NCBI RefSeq assembly: GCF_002009175.1
Contig: NZ_CP018047.1
Location: 2,666,001-2,730,000, forward strand
DNA from: Streptomyces niveus
GTDB lineage: Bacteria > Actinomycetota > Actinomycetes > Streptomycetales > Streptomycetaceae
Direction: 5' to 3'
DNA: 64,000 nucleotides
The stretch's first letter is position 1, and each line of letters begins with the position of its first letter. Below are positions 1 through 7,316 of this stretch, piece after piece. A program made the translations under genes and the position numbers. The notes below the pieces were generated by a model. It did not search any database. It was not told the origin of the DNA and saw nothing but the letters and a program-made list of their open reading frames with translations.

Positions 1-1
1 C

Positions 2-1246
2 TTCCACGACGCGAAGCAGCGCGGCCGGGCCGTGACGATCTGGACGGGCGTCATGACCACCGGCATCTCGCTCGGGCCGGTGGTCAGCGGACTGCTGCTC
101 GAACACTTCTGGTGGGGGTCGGTCTTTCTGATCAACCTGCCGGCGATGGCGCTGCTGCTGGTGCTGGTGCCGTTCCTGGTACCGGAGTCCCGGACGGACT
201 CCGGCGCCGAAGGGGTGGGCAATGGAGCGCGTGACGGAGTGCGTGAACCGTTCGATCTGGTGAGCGCGGCGCTCTCGCTCGCCGCCCTGCTCACGGTCAT
301 CTACGGCATCAAGGAGTGGGCCCGGCACGGATTCGCAACTGTTCCCGCCCTCGCCGTCGTCGTGGGACTGGCGCTCGGGTATGTCTTCGTACGCCGCCAG
401 AAGCGCCTCGCCAACCCGTTGATCGACCTCGAACTGCTGGGGCGGCGGGCATTCGGGGGGCCGGTGTTCGCGAACGTGCTCGCGATGTTCGCGACGGTGG
501 GCATGGCGGTCTTCCTCACCCAGTACCTCCAGTCGGTGCAGGGTCTGAAGCCCTTCGAGGCGGCGCTGTGGAGCCTCGTACCGGCGTCGGGCGTGATCGT
601 GGCGGCGCCGACGGCGGCGATCCTCGCGCAGCGCGTCGACCGCGCGTATGTCATGGGCGGCGGCTTCGTCGTCGCGGCGGCCGGGTTCTCCTGGCTGACC
701 CAGATCCGTACGGACTCGCCTCTCTGGTTCTGCCTCTCGGCGGGCGCCCTCTATGTGGGCGGTCTGGTCGCGGCCATGACCCTCGCCAACGAACTCGCGA
801 TCGGCGCCGCCCCGCCGGAGCGCGCGGGCTCGGCCGCCGCCGTACTCGAATCGGGCCAGGAACTGGGCGGTGCGCTGGGAATGGCCGTCCTCGGCTCGGT
901 CGGGGCCGCGGTCTACAGCCGGGACATGGCCGACGCCCTGCCGGCCGATGTCACCGCCGCGCTGCCGGGCGGCGAGGCGGACGCCGTACGGGAGACGCTG
1001 GGCGGCGCGGCGGCCGCCGCGGCCCGGCTACCGGCCGAGGCGGGCGACAGCGTGCTGGAGGTGGCTCGGGACGCGTTCTCGCACGGGATGGGACTGGCGT
1101 CGGTCGGCGCCGCCGTCGTCATGGTGGTGGCCGCGCTCTTCTCGTTCGTGGCGCTGCGGGGCACGGCCGGGCGCGCCACGAGCAGGGCCGGGAAGGGCCC
1201 CGAGGGGGGCGACCTTGCTCGTGCACAGACCGGCGTCCTAGAGTGA
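2..1246 (+). CDS. MFS drug/H+ antiporter, DHA2 (EmrB/QacA) type, 5' end outside window
   Basis: Inner-membrane efflux or export protein of the 14-helix DHA2 family. 414 residues are visible; the first helices lie before the window, because the frame is open to base 2 and the first visible residues (FHDAKQRGRAVTIW) already fall in the middle of the family alignment. The segment GISLGPVVSGLL fits the antiporter motif C. At least nine further hydrophobic segments follow, and the tail is short and charged (RATSRAGKGPEG). The TGA stop at 1244-1246 is part of the LacI-like operator 1244-1257, so this gene directly abuts the regulator gene's control region. Substrate unknown; a link to the downstream sugar genes is only positional. 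Confidence 0.9.
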   Translation, partial: FHDAKQRGRAVTIWTGVMTTGISLGPVVSGLLLEHFWWGSVFLINLPAMALLLVLVPFLVPESRTDSGAEGVGNGARDGVREPFDLVSAALSLAALLTVIYGIKEWARHGFATVPALAVVVGLALGYVFVRRQKRLANPLIDLELLGRRAFGGPVFANVLAMFATVGMAVFLTQYLQSVQGLKPFEAALWSLVPASGVIVAAPTAAILAQRVDRAYVMGGGFVVAAAGFSWLTQIRTDSPLWFCLSAGALYVGGLVAAMTLANELAIGAAPPERAGSAAAVLESGQELGGALGMAVLGSVGAAVYSRDMADALPADVTAALPGGEADAVRETLGGAAAAAARLPAEAGDSVLEVARDAFSHGMGLASVGAAVVMVVAALFSFVALRGTAGRATSRAGKGPEGGDLARAQTGVLE

Positions 1247-1257
1247 ATGCGCTTACA
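1244..1257 (+). promoter_or_regulatory. Putative LacI-family operator upstream of the regulator gene
   Basis: TGAATGCGCTTACA is near-palindromic around a central GC, as LacI/GalR operators are. It matches 13 of 14 bases of TGTATGCGCTTACA at 4014-4027 in front of the ABC transporter operon. It lies 196 bases before the GTG start of the LacI gene and overlaps the stop codon of the MFS gene. The shared sequence is visible; binding by the adjacent regulator is inferred. Confidence 0.55.
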
Positions 1258-1300
1258 CAGTGGGCGTGGACGGGGAGAATGTGACCAAGTGGAGTGGAGT

Positions 1301-1405
1301 GACTCCGAACGGAGTGGCTTCGAACGGGGTGACTTCGAGCGCGGCATCTTCCAGCACGGTGCCTGTGAGCGCGGTGCCTTCGAGCGCGGTGCCTTCGAGC
1401 GCGGT
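1301..1405 (+). repeat. Seven tandem 15-bp units in the lacI leader
   Basis: Seven consecutive 15-bp units, e.g. GACTTCGAGCGCGGC, fill most of the gap between the operator-like site and the LacI start. The last two units (GCCTTCGAGCGCGGT) are identical and the earlier ones are degenerate. The unit length is a multiple of three, so one frame encodes a pentapeptide repeat (VPSSA), but no ribosome binding site or homology argues for translation. Confidence 0.8.
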
Positions 1406-1453
1406 GCATGACCAGTCAGAAGTCACAGCGGCGAGAGCGGATGGTCGGATCGG

Positions 1454-2524
1454 GTGAGTGCCCCCACGGTGTACGACGTCGCCGAGCGGTCCGGCGTCTC
1501 GATTGCCACGGTTTCGCGCGTCTACCGCAATCCGGACTCCGTACGCGCCCAGACCCGGGACCGCGTACTGGAGGCGGCCCGCTCCCTCGGATACGTACCG
1601 AGCGGCAACGCCCGTGGGCTGGCGAGCCGGACCACCGGCGTCCTCGGACTCTGCTTCCCGGACTACGCGGACCCGGACGCCGAGACCGACGCGGAGGCCG
1701 AGGCGGACGCCGAGGCCGACGACTCCGCCGTGATGCTCTACTCCGACCAGATCATCCGCGGCATGGAACGGGCGGCACGGCGGCACGGGTACGCGCTACT
1801 GATCGCCGCCTCGCTGGCGGGCGGGCCGGAGAGCCTGGTCGCCAAGGTCGCGGGACGGGTGGACGGATTCGCCGTACTGGCGAGGACCGTGCCCACCGAG
1901 GACCTTGAGGTCATCTCACGGCGACTGCCGGTGGTGATGCTGGCCGGGCCCCGCGAGATCGACCACCTCGACCACATCGAGGTGGCGAACTCCGACGGGG
2001 AACGGGAGCTGGCCCGTCATCTCATCCGCGACCACGGGCTGCGCCGACTGGCCTTCGTGGGCGGTCTGCGGGAGTCGCCCGACGCGGAGGCACGCTTCCG
2101 CGGCTACCAGGAGGCCTGCCGCGAGGCGGGCCTCCCGGTAGCCGACGAGCCGGACCTGCGCGCCGAGATGATGACGCAGGCCGAGGGCGAACGGACGACC
2201 GACGCGCTCCTGGACCGGGCCGCCGTGCACGAGCGGCCGCAGGCGATCCTCTTCGCCAACGACCAGATGGCAATCGGCGCGCTGCACGCGCTGGAACGGC
2301 GCGGGGTGCGGGTGCCCGAGGACATCGCGGTGACCGGCTTCGACGGCATCCCGATGAGCCGGATCGTGCGGCCCTCGCTGACGACGGTCCGCCAGCCGAT
2401 GCGCCGGCTGGGCGAGGAGGCCGTGGAACTCCTGATCCAGCGCCTGGCCGACCCGACCCGCGACCCGGTCTCCCTGATGCTCCCGGTCTCCCTGACCCAC
2501 CGCGCAAGCTGCGGCTGCCCCTAA
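1454..2524 (+). CDS. LacI/GalR-family transcriptional regulator
   Basis: 356-residue DNA-binding repressor. The N-terminal helix-turn-helix is at residues 4-25 (TVYDVAERSGVSIATVSRVY), followed by the hinge helix (GNARGLAS) and a periplasmic-binding-protein-like effector domain ending in the typical ASCGCP. An acidic insert rich in Asp, Ala and Glu at about residues 72-92 is unusual. The GTG at 1454 is chosen because the HTH must begin within a few residues of the start; the ribosome binding site is weak. The same operator-like sequence occurs before this gene and before the ABC operon 2.5 kb downstream, so I infer that it represses itself and the sugar importer. The ligand is probably an oligosaccharide. 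Confidence 0.95.
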   Translation: MSAPTVYDVAERSGVSIATVSRVYRNPDSVRAQTRDRVLEAARSLGYVPSGNARGLASRTTGVLGLCFPDYADPDAETDAEAEADAEADDSAVMLYSDQIIRGMERAARRHGYALLIAASLAGGPESLVAKVAGRVDGFAVLARTVPTEDLEVISRRLPVVMLAGPREIDHLDHIEVANSDGERELARHLIRDHGLRRLAFVGGLRESPDAEARFRGYQEACREAGLPVADEPDLRAEMMTQAEGERTTDALLDRAAVHERPQAILFANDQMAIGALHALERRGVRVPEDIAVTGFDGIPMSRIVRPSLTTVRQPMRRLGEEAVELLIQRLADPTRDPVSLMLPVSLTHRASCGCP

Positions 2525-2540
2525 CCCCTGCCCCCGCATT

Positions 2541-2790
2541 TCAAGCCCGTCCGGCGATTGAAGACACCCGACCGCCGACCGGACCCGCATTTCAAGCCCG
2601 TCCGGCGATTGAGGACACCACCCACCGGCCGGACCGGGCACGCTCCCCAGCCCCACCAGCCAACCGGGCCCGCACCTCAAGCCCGTCCGGCGTTTGAGGA
2701 CAACCCGCCGCCGCGCGAGCCAGACACCATCCCAAGGCTCATGCCCAGTCGGCAGGCCCGCATTTTCAAGCCCGTCCGGCGATTGAGGAC
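2541..2790. repeat. Four copies of a 25-bp palindromic intergenic repeat
   Basis: Copies at 2541-2565, 2592-2616, 2677-2701 and 2766-2790 all begin TCAAGCCCGTCCGGCG and end TTGA(G/A)GAC. The ends are complementary (CCTCAA and TTGAGG in the best copy), so each can form a hairpin. They fill the 317-base gap between the convergent LacI and esterase genes, which holds no convincing gene. Such REP-like elements are common between Streptomyces genes and may act as terminators or mRNA stabilisers here. Confidence 0.8.
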
Positions 2791-2841
2791 AACCGACCAC
2801 CGGGCGAACCCGGCACCACCCCGAGCCCCAGGCCCCCCGCC

Positions 2842-3834
2842 TCAACCAAGCCGCGCCCCAAAGAACTCACGGCGAGCCTTCGCCAGCGCCTCAACCCCCT
2901 CCCCCTCACCCTCGTACGCGAAGTGCCCCGCCCGCAGAACATGCAGCTCCCGCACCTCCGGCAGCGCGTTGTACACCGCGAACTGCCCCGGCGGCGGCAC
3001 CGCCGGGTCGAACAGCGCGGGCGCGACCATCATCGGCACACCGACCCGGCCCGCCGCCGTCGCCGCGTCGAAGTACGCGAGGACGTCCATGACCTCCGGA
3101 TGCTCCTCGCGGTACGCGCGCACCGCTTCCCCGCTCCCCACGCACGGCAGCGTCACCCGCAACGGATGATTCCCGAACGTCGGCACCGTCAACTGCCCAC
3201 AGGCGAACCGTTCGTCCCACGGCAGCGCCAACGCCCCCAGCCCGCCCCCGAAGCTCTCCCCCACATACCCCAGCCGCGCACTCCCGCCGGGCCCCGCTCT
3301 CCTCAGCTCCGGCACCAGCTCCAGCAGCGCCGACGCCGCGCACCACAGATCGGCCACGCAGTCGCCGATCACATACGTCTCGCGTGAGTCGATGCCGTGC
3401 AGCACATGTTCATCGGCCTCACCCGGAATCCCGGGGCGCCGGCTGCGAGAGCCCATCCCCCGCACGCACGGCAGGATCGCGGCGCTACGCGGCAACGGCA
3501 GCGGCACGTCCGCCCCCGGCTCCTGCCGCCCGCCATAACCGTGCCCGATCACGAAACCGTGCTCCGCCGCCCCCTTGACCGGCAGCACCAGCCAGCCGCC
3601 GAGCCGCAGCCCGCCCACCGACGTGTAGGACACCCCGAAGATCCGGCAGCCGTCCCGTTCGTCCTCCTGCGGCCCGACGGCCGGCGCGGTCGCCACCCCT
3701 GCCGCCGCAGCGAAACGGTCCCTCCAGTACGCGTCGAATCCGTCCGGCGGGGCAGGCGCGGGGATGTCGAGCAACTCGTCCAGGTTCCGGCCGTAGGCCG
3801 GGTCGAAGGGGTAGTCGTGCTCGAACTCAGACAT
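2842..3834 (-). CDS. Acetylxylan esterase / cephalosporin-C deacetylase family (CE7)
   Basis: 330-residue alpha/beta hydrolase of carbohydrate esterase family 7, which removes acetyl groups from xylo-oligosaccharides and small acetylated molecules. The nucleophile elbow is GESFGGG with Ser194; the acid is probably the Asp in APALFDPAVPP and the base the His in RAGHFAYEG. The N-terminus YPFDPAYGRNLDELL and the segment CVRGMGSRS are typical of the family. No signal peptide is seen, so it is probably cytoplasmic and acts on imported oligosaccharides. The ATG at 3834 is preferred over an upstream ATG because the family starts close to this point. It is divergent from the ABC operon, and the operator-like repeat 4012-4042 lies between them and could control both. 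Confidence 0.9.
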   Translation of the reverse strand: MSEFEHDYPFDPAYGRNLDELLDIPAPAPPDGFDAYWRDRFAAAAGVATAPAVGPQEDERDGCRIFGVSYTSVGGLRLGGWLVLPVKGAAEHGFVIGHGYGGRQEPGADVPLPLPRSAAILPCVRGMGSRSRRPGIPGEADEHVLHGIDSRETYVIGDCVADLWCAASALLELVPELRRAGPGGSARLGYVGESFGGGLGALALPWDERFACGQLTVPTFGNHPLRVTLPCVGSGEAVRAYREEHPEVMDVLAYFDAATAAGRVGVPMMVAPALFDPAVPPPGQFAVYNALPEVRELHVLRAGHFAYEGEGEGVEALAKARREFFGARLG

Positions 3835-4011
3835 GAGCGCGACACTAACCCCGGCCCTCCACCGATCGGAGCGCAACCGGAATCGACACAACTACTTCCG
3901 CAACGCAAACCGCCCACCTAGCCTGCGGAAGAAGAGATTCCGGATGTCCCACATGTTGCACGAGTGTGACCAAAGCCCCTCTTGCGGTTCTCGGAATGCC
4001 TGCAGCAGAGT

Positions 4012-4042
4012 GATGTATGCGCTTACAGGCAGCGCATACATC
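4012..4042. promoter_or_regulatory. Perfect 12-bp inverted repeat containing the LacI-like operator
   Basis: GATGTATGCGCT and AGCGCATACATC are perfect reverse complements separated by 7 bases. The left arm plus spacer contains TGTATGCGCTTACA (4014-4027), the near-copy of the site at 1244-1257. It ends 24 bases before the ATG of the sugar-binding lipoprotein, placing it over the promoter or leader of the importer operon. The symmetry is directly visible; its role as operator is inferred. Confidence 0.65.
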
Positions 4043-4066
4043 GGTGAGCTCAAGGAGGAGCCGTCC

Positions 4067-5308
4067 ATGCATCGCACCGCCAGAACCGCCTCTGCCGCCA
4101 TCGCCCTCACGATGGCCGCAGGAATCACCGCATGCGGCAGCTCAGGAGGCGAAGGTGTCGCCGCCGACAAGAAGCAGACCCTCACCGTGTGGGCCATGGG
4201 CGTCGAGGGCGAGAAGCTCGCCGACGTGGCCAAGGTGTACGAGGAAGCCAACCCGCACATCACCGTGAAGGTCACCCCCATCGGCTGGGACGTCGCCCAC
4301 CAGAAGCTGGTCTCCGCCGCTGCCGCCGGCACTCTGCCCGACATAACGCAGATGGGCAGCAGCTTCATGGGTGAGTTCGTCGAACTCGGCGTCCTGGAGC
4401 CGGTCGACACCAAGACCTTCAAGAAGGACGACTTCTTCCCCGCCGCCTGGGAACAGGGCGTCGCGGACGGCGAGACCTACGGCGTCCCCTGGTACGTCGA
4501 GACCCGCGTCCTCTACTACCGCACCGACCTGGCGAAGAAGGCCGGCATCACCAAGGCCCCCACCACCTGGCCCGAACTCCAGCAGGCGGCCTCCGACTTC
4601 CAGGACAAGGCCGGTACCAAGTGGGGCATCTCGCTCCAGCCCGCCGGCCTGGACGCCGTCCACAGCTGGTACCCCTTCCTGTACTCGGCGGGCGGATCGA
4701 TCGTCGCCGACGGCAAGGCCGCCATGGACAGCCCGGAGACCGTCCGCGCCCTCAACGAGTACGGCACGTACTTCGACAAGGGCCTCGCCAAGAAGAGCTT
4801 CCAGCCCGGCTACGAAGTCCTGACGGACTTCAACTCCGGCGACGTCCCCATGTTCTACTCCGGCCCCTGGACCATGACGGGCATCAACAACGACTACCCG
4901 GACCTCAAGGGCAAGTGGGCCATCGCGAAGGTCCCCGCCGACAAGACGTCCTCCTCCATGGCCGGTGGCTCCAGCCTCGTCATCTCCAAGGACAGCGAGC
5001 ACAAGGAAGCCGCCACGGAGTTCCTCAGCTACCTCACCGACACCAAGGGCCAGGAGGACTGGTTCAAGCGCTCGGGCGACCTGCCGGCCAACACCAGCGC
5101 CTGGGACTCCGGCGAACTCGCCAACGACGCCAACTTCAAGATCTTCCGTGAGCAGATGGAGACCGCCCAGTCCTGGCCGGTCCTGTCGCAGTGGACCGAG
5201 ATCTCCTCGAAGGCCGACGACGCCATCTCACAGGTGACCCAGGGCAAGGCCTCCGCCGAGGACGCCGCGAAGAAGGCCCAGTCCGAGATCGAAGGGCTTG
5301 TGGAGTAG
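4067..5308 (+). CDS. ABC transporter sugar-binding lipoprotein (SBP family 1)
   Basis: 413-residue extracellular solute-binding lipoprotein of a carbohydrate (CUT1-type) importer. A short basic and hydrophobic signal ends in the lipobox ITAC with lipidated Cys23, then a Ser/Gly tether and a binding domain beginning QTLTVWAMGVEGE. Characteristic pieces include DITQMGSSFMGEFVELG, the substrate-side aromatic GVPWYVETRVLYYR and the C-terminal TQGKASAEDAAKKAQSEI. The ATG at 4067 follows an AAGGAGG ribosome binding site by 9 bases. It is first in an operon with two permeases. No ATPase gene is present, as is usual in Streptomyces, where a shared MsiK-type ATPase serves many importers. Confidence 0.96.
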   Translation: MHRTARTASAAIALTMAAGITACGSSGGEGVAADKKQTLTVWAMGVEGEKLADVAKVYEEANPHITVKVTPIGWDVAHQKLVSAAAAGTLPDITQMGSSFMGEFVELGVLEPVDTKTFKKDDFFPAAWEQGVADGETYGVPWYVETRVLYYRTDLAKKAGITKAPTTWPELQQAASDFQDKAGTKWGISLQPAGLDAVHSWYPFLYSAGGSIVADGKAAMDSPETVRALNEYGTYFDKGLAKKSFQPGYEVLTDFNSGDVPMFYSGPWTMTGINNDYPDLKGKWAIAKVPADKTSSSMAGGSSLVISKDSEHKEAATEFLSYLTDTKGQEDWFKRSGDLPANTSAWDSGELANDANFKIFREQMETAQSWPVLSQWTEISSKADDAISQVTQGKASAEDAAKKAQSEIEGLVE

Positions 5309-5313
5309 TCGTC

Positions 5314-6294
5314 ATGAGCACCACGACCGAACCGGCCGCCGAAGCGGCCCCGGTGAAGACCGGGCCGGGGGCTCACCCCCCGCCCGGCGGACGGAACCGC
5401 GGCAAGCGGGAGACCGTCGCCGTGCAGCACACGGCCGGCTGGTTGTTCTCCACCCCCTTCCTGGTGCTCTTCGCCGTCTTCATGGCCCTGCCGATCGTCG
5501 CGACGCTCGTCATGAGCTTCACGGACTTCGGCCTGCGCAATGTCACCGATCCCTTCTCGGCGGAGTTCATCGGCTTTGAGAACTACACGAAGCTGCTCGA
5601 CGACGAGAAGTTCCTCAAGTCGCTCTTCAACACGGCGTACTTCGTGGTCGTCGGTGTACCGCTGACCGTCGGCCTCGGGCTGTTCGTCGCCGTCCTGCTC
5701 AACAACGGCATCGACCGGGCGCGCACCTTCTTCCGGGTCGGTTTCTACGCCCCGGTCGTGACCAGCATCGTCGCGATCGCCGTCGTCTGGCGCTTCGTCC
5801 TCGACCCGGCCGACGGACTGATCGCGGGCCTCGCCTCCGAAGTCGGCCTGACGTCACCGGACTTCCTCGGCTCCGAGGCGCTCGCCATGCCCTCGCTGAT
5901 CGTGATGGCCGTGTGGCGCAACCTCGGCACGGTCATGGTGCTCTTCATCGCCGGCCTCCAGGCCATCCCCCCCGACGTAAGGGAGGCGGCCCGGCTGGAC
6001 GGCGCGAGCACCTGGCAGGAGTTCCGCCGCATCACCGTGCCGCTGCTGCGGCCGACGATGCTCTACACCACGGTCATCACCACGATCGGCTATCTCAACG
6101 TCTTCGAGGAGCCGTTCGTGATGACGCAGGGCGGGCCCTCGGACAGCACGCTCACCGTGTCGCTGTCCATGTACCGCGAGGGCTTCAACTTCTTCCACAT
6201 GGGCTACGCGAGCGCCATGGCGTATGTGCTCTTCGTCGTGATCATGGCGATCACGGTGCTCCAGCTCCGTCTGCTGAAGGACAACACGAAATGA
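5314..6294 (+). CDS. Sugar ABC transporter permease (MalF type)
   Basis: 326-residue inner-membrane permease with six predicted helices after a polar N-terminal tail of about 38 residues. The cytoplasmic coupling loop EAARLDGASTWQEFRRITVP is the EAA motif that docks the ATPase. It starts 6 bases after the binding-protein stop and its own TGA overlaps the ATG of the next permease (ATGA), so the three genes are one translationally coupled operon. Substrate specificity cannot be read from the permease; the flanking GH39 and esterase genes suggest an oligosaccharide. Confidence 0.95.
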   Translation: MSTTTEPAAEAAPVKTGPGAHPPPGGRNRGKRETVAVQHTAGWLFSTPFLVLFAVFMALPIVATLVMSFTDFGLRNVTDPFSAEFIGFENYTKLLDDEKFLKSLFNTAYFVVVGVPLTVGLGLFVAVLLNNGIDRARTFFRVGFYAPVVTSIVAIAVVWRFVLDPADGLIAGLASEVGLTSPDFLGSEALAMPSLIVMAVWRNLGTVMVLFIAGLQAIPPDVREAARLDGASTWQEFRRITVPLLRPTMLYTTVITTIGYLNVFEEPFVMTQGGPSDSTLTVSLSMYREGFNFFHMGYASAMAYVLFVVIMAITVLQLRLLKDNTK

Positions 6295-7226
6295 GCGCCG
6301 CGCGTACGACCACGCCCCCGCCCTCCGCACCCACCGGTCCGCAGGACCCCAAGGGTCCGGGCCGCTCCGGCCCCAGCCCAGTCGGTGTCCCGACGTCGCG
6401 CGGCGGGCGGCTGCGAAAGCCCGGCGTCTATGTGCTGCTCTCGATCGGTCTGCTGGTCATGGTGGCGCCCTTCCTCTGGATGGGTCTGTCCGCCTTCAAG
6501 ACGGACCGTGATCTGACGGCGAACCCTCCGGTGTGGATCCCCACCGAGTGGACCTTGGAGCACTTCGGGGAACTGCTCGACCGTCTCGACATCCCGCTCT
6601 ACTTCTTCAACTCCCTCACCGTGGCCGTCCTGGTGACCGCCTGCAATCTGGTGTTCTGCTCGATGCTGGGCTACGCGCTGGCCAAACTGCGGTTCGGCGG
6701 CCGGAACAAGGTCTTCGCGCTGGTACTCGGCGCGCTGATGGTCCCCGGCAACCTGATGCTGCTTCCGCTCTTCGTCCTGATGAGCAAGCTCCAGCTGATC
6801 GATTCCTACGCGGGGCTCGTGCTGCCGTTCGCCGCCCAGGCCTTCGGGGTCTTCCTGATGCGGCAGTTCATGCAGTCGATCCCCGACGAACTGCTGGAGG
6901 CGGCCCGGATCGACGGTGCCCGCGAGTGGTACATCTTCTGGCGGATCGCGATGCCGCTGGTCAAACCGGCGTTGGCGACTCTGTCGATCCTTATCTTCCT
7001 GGGTTCCTGGAACAACTTCGTCTGGCCGTTGATCGCGACGAACGACCCGGAGAAATACACGCTCCCGGTGGCCCTCGCCACCTTCGCCACCGACCCCAAC
7101 CAGTCGGCCGGCTCCAACGGCATGCTGATGGTCGGCTCCCTCCTGATCATCCTGCCGGTGCTGCTGGTCTTCATCGTTCTGCAAAGGCACTTCACCCAGG
7201 GCCTCGCCACCACCGGCATGAAGTAG
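6291..7226 (+). CDS. Sugar ABC transporter permease (MalG type)
   Basis: 311-residue second permease of the importer, with six helices and the EAA loop EAARIDGAREWYIFWRIAMP. The N-terminus is Pro/Thr-rich and precedes the first helix at about residue 42. The ATG at 6291 overlaps the stop of the upstream permease by four bases. Together with the MalF-type partner it forms the transmembrane pore; the ATPase must be supplied from elsewhere. The gene is followed after 90 bases by the GH39-like enzyme on the same strand, which is likely co-expressed. Confidence 0.95.
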   Translation: MSAARTTTPPPSAPTGPQDPKGPGRSGPSPVGVPTSRGGRLRKPGVYVLLSIGLLVMVAPFLWMGLSAFKTDRDLTANPPVWIPTEWTLEHFGELLDRLDIPLYFFNSLTVAVLVTACNLVFCSMLGYALAKLRFGGRNKVFALVLGALMVPGNLMLLPLFVLMSKLQLIDSYAGLVLPFAAQAFGVFLMRQFMQSIPDELLEAARIDGAREWYIFWRIAMPLVKPALATLSILIFLGSWNNFVWPLIATNDPEKYTLPVALATFATDPNQSAGSNGMLMVGSLLIILPVLLVFIVLQRHFTQGLATTGMK

Positions 7227-7316
7227 CCACCGTCTCCGCCCTTCCCGACGCGTACCGCGGCTCCGACGCCGCCGCTCTACCGCCGTGCACTTATCGACGA
7301 AAAGGTTTGTACCGCC

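Noticed and set aside
3961..4066. Start of the sugar-binding protein at an upstream ATG (3833 frame)
   Set aside because: The extension would encode a non-signal sequence and destroy the lipoprotein signal; the ATG at 4067 has an AAGGAGG site and begins a proper lipobox signal.
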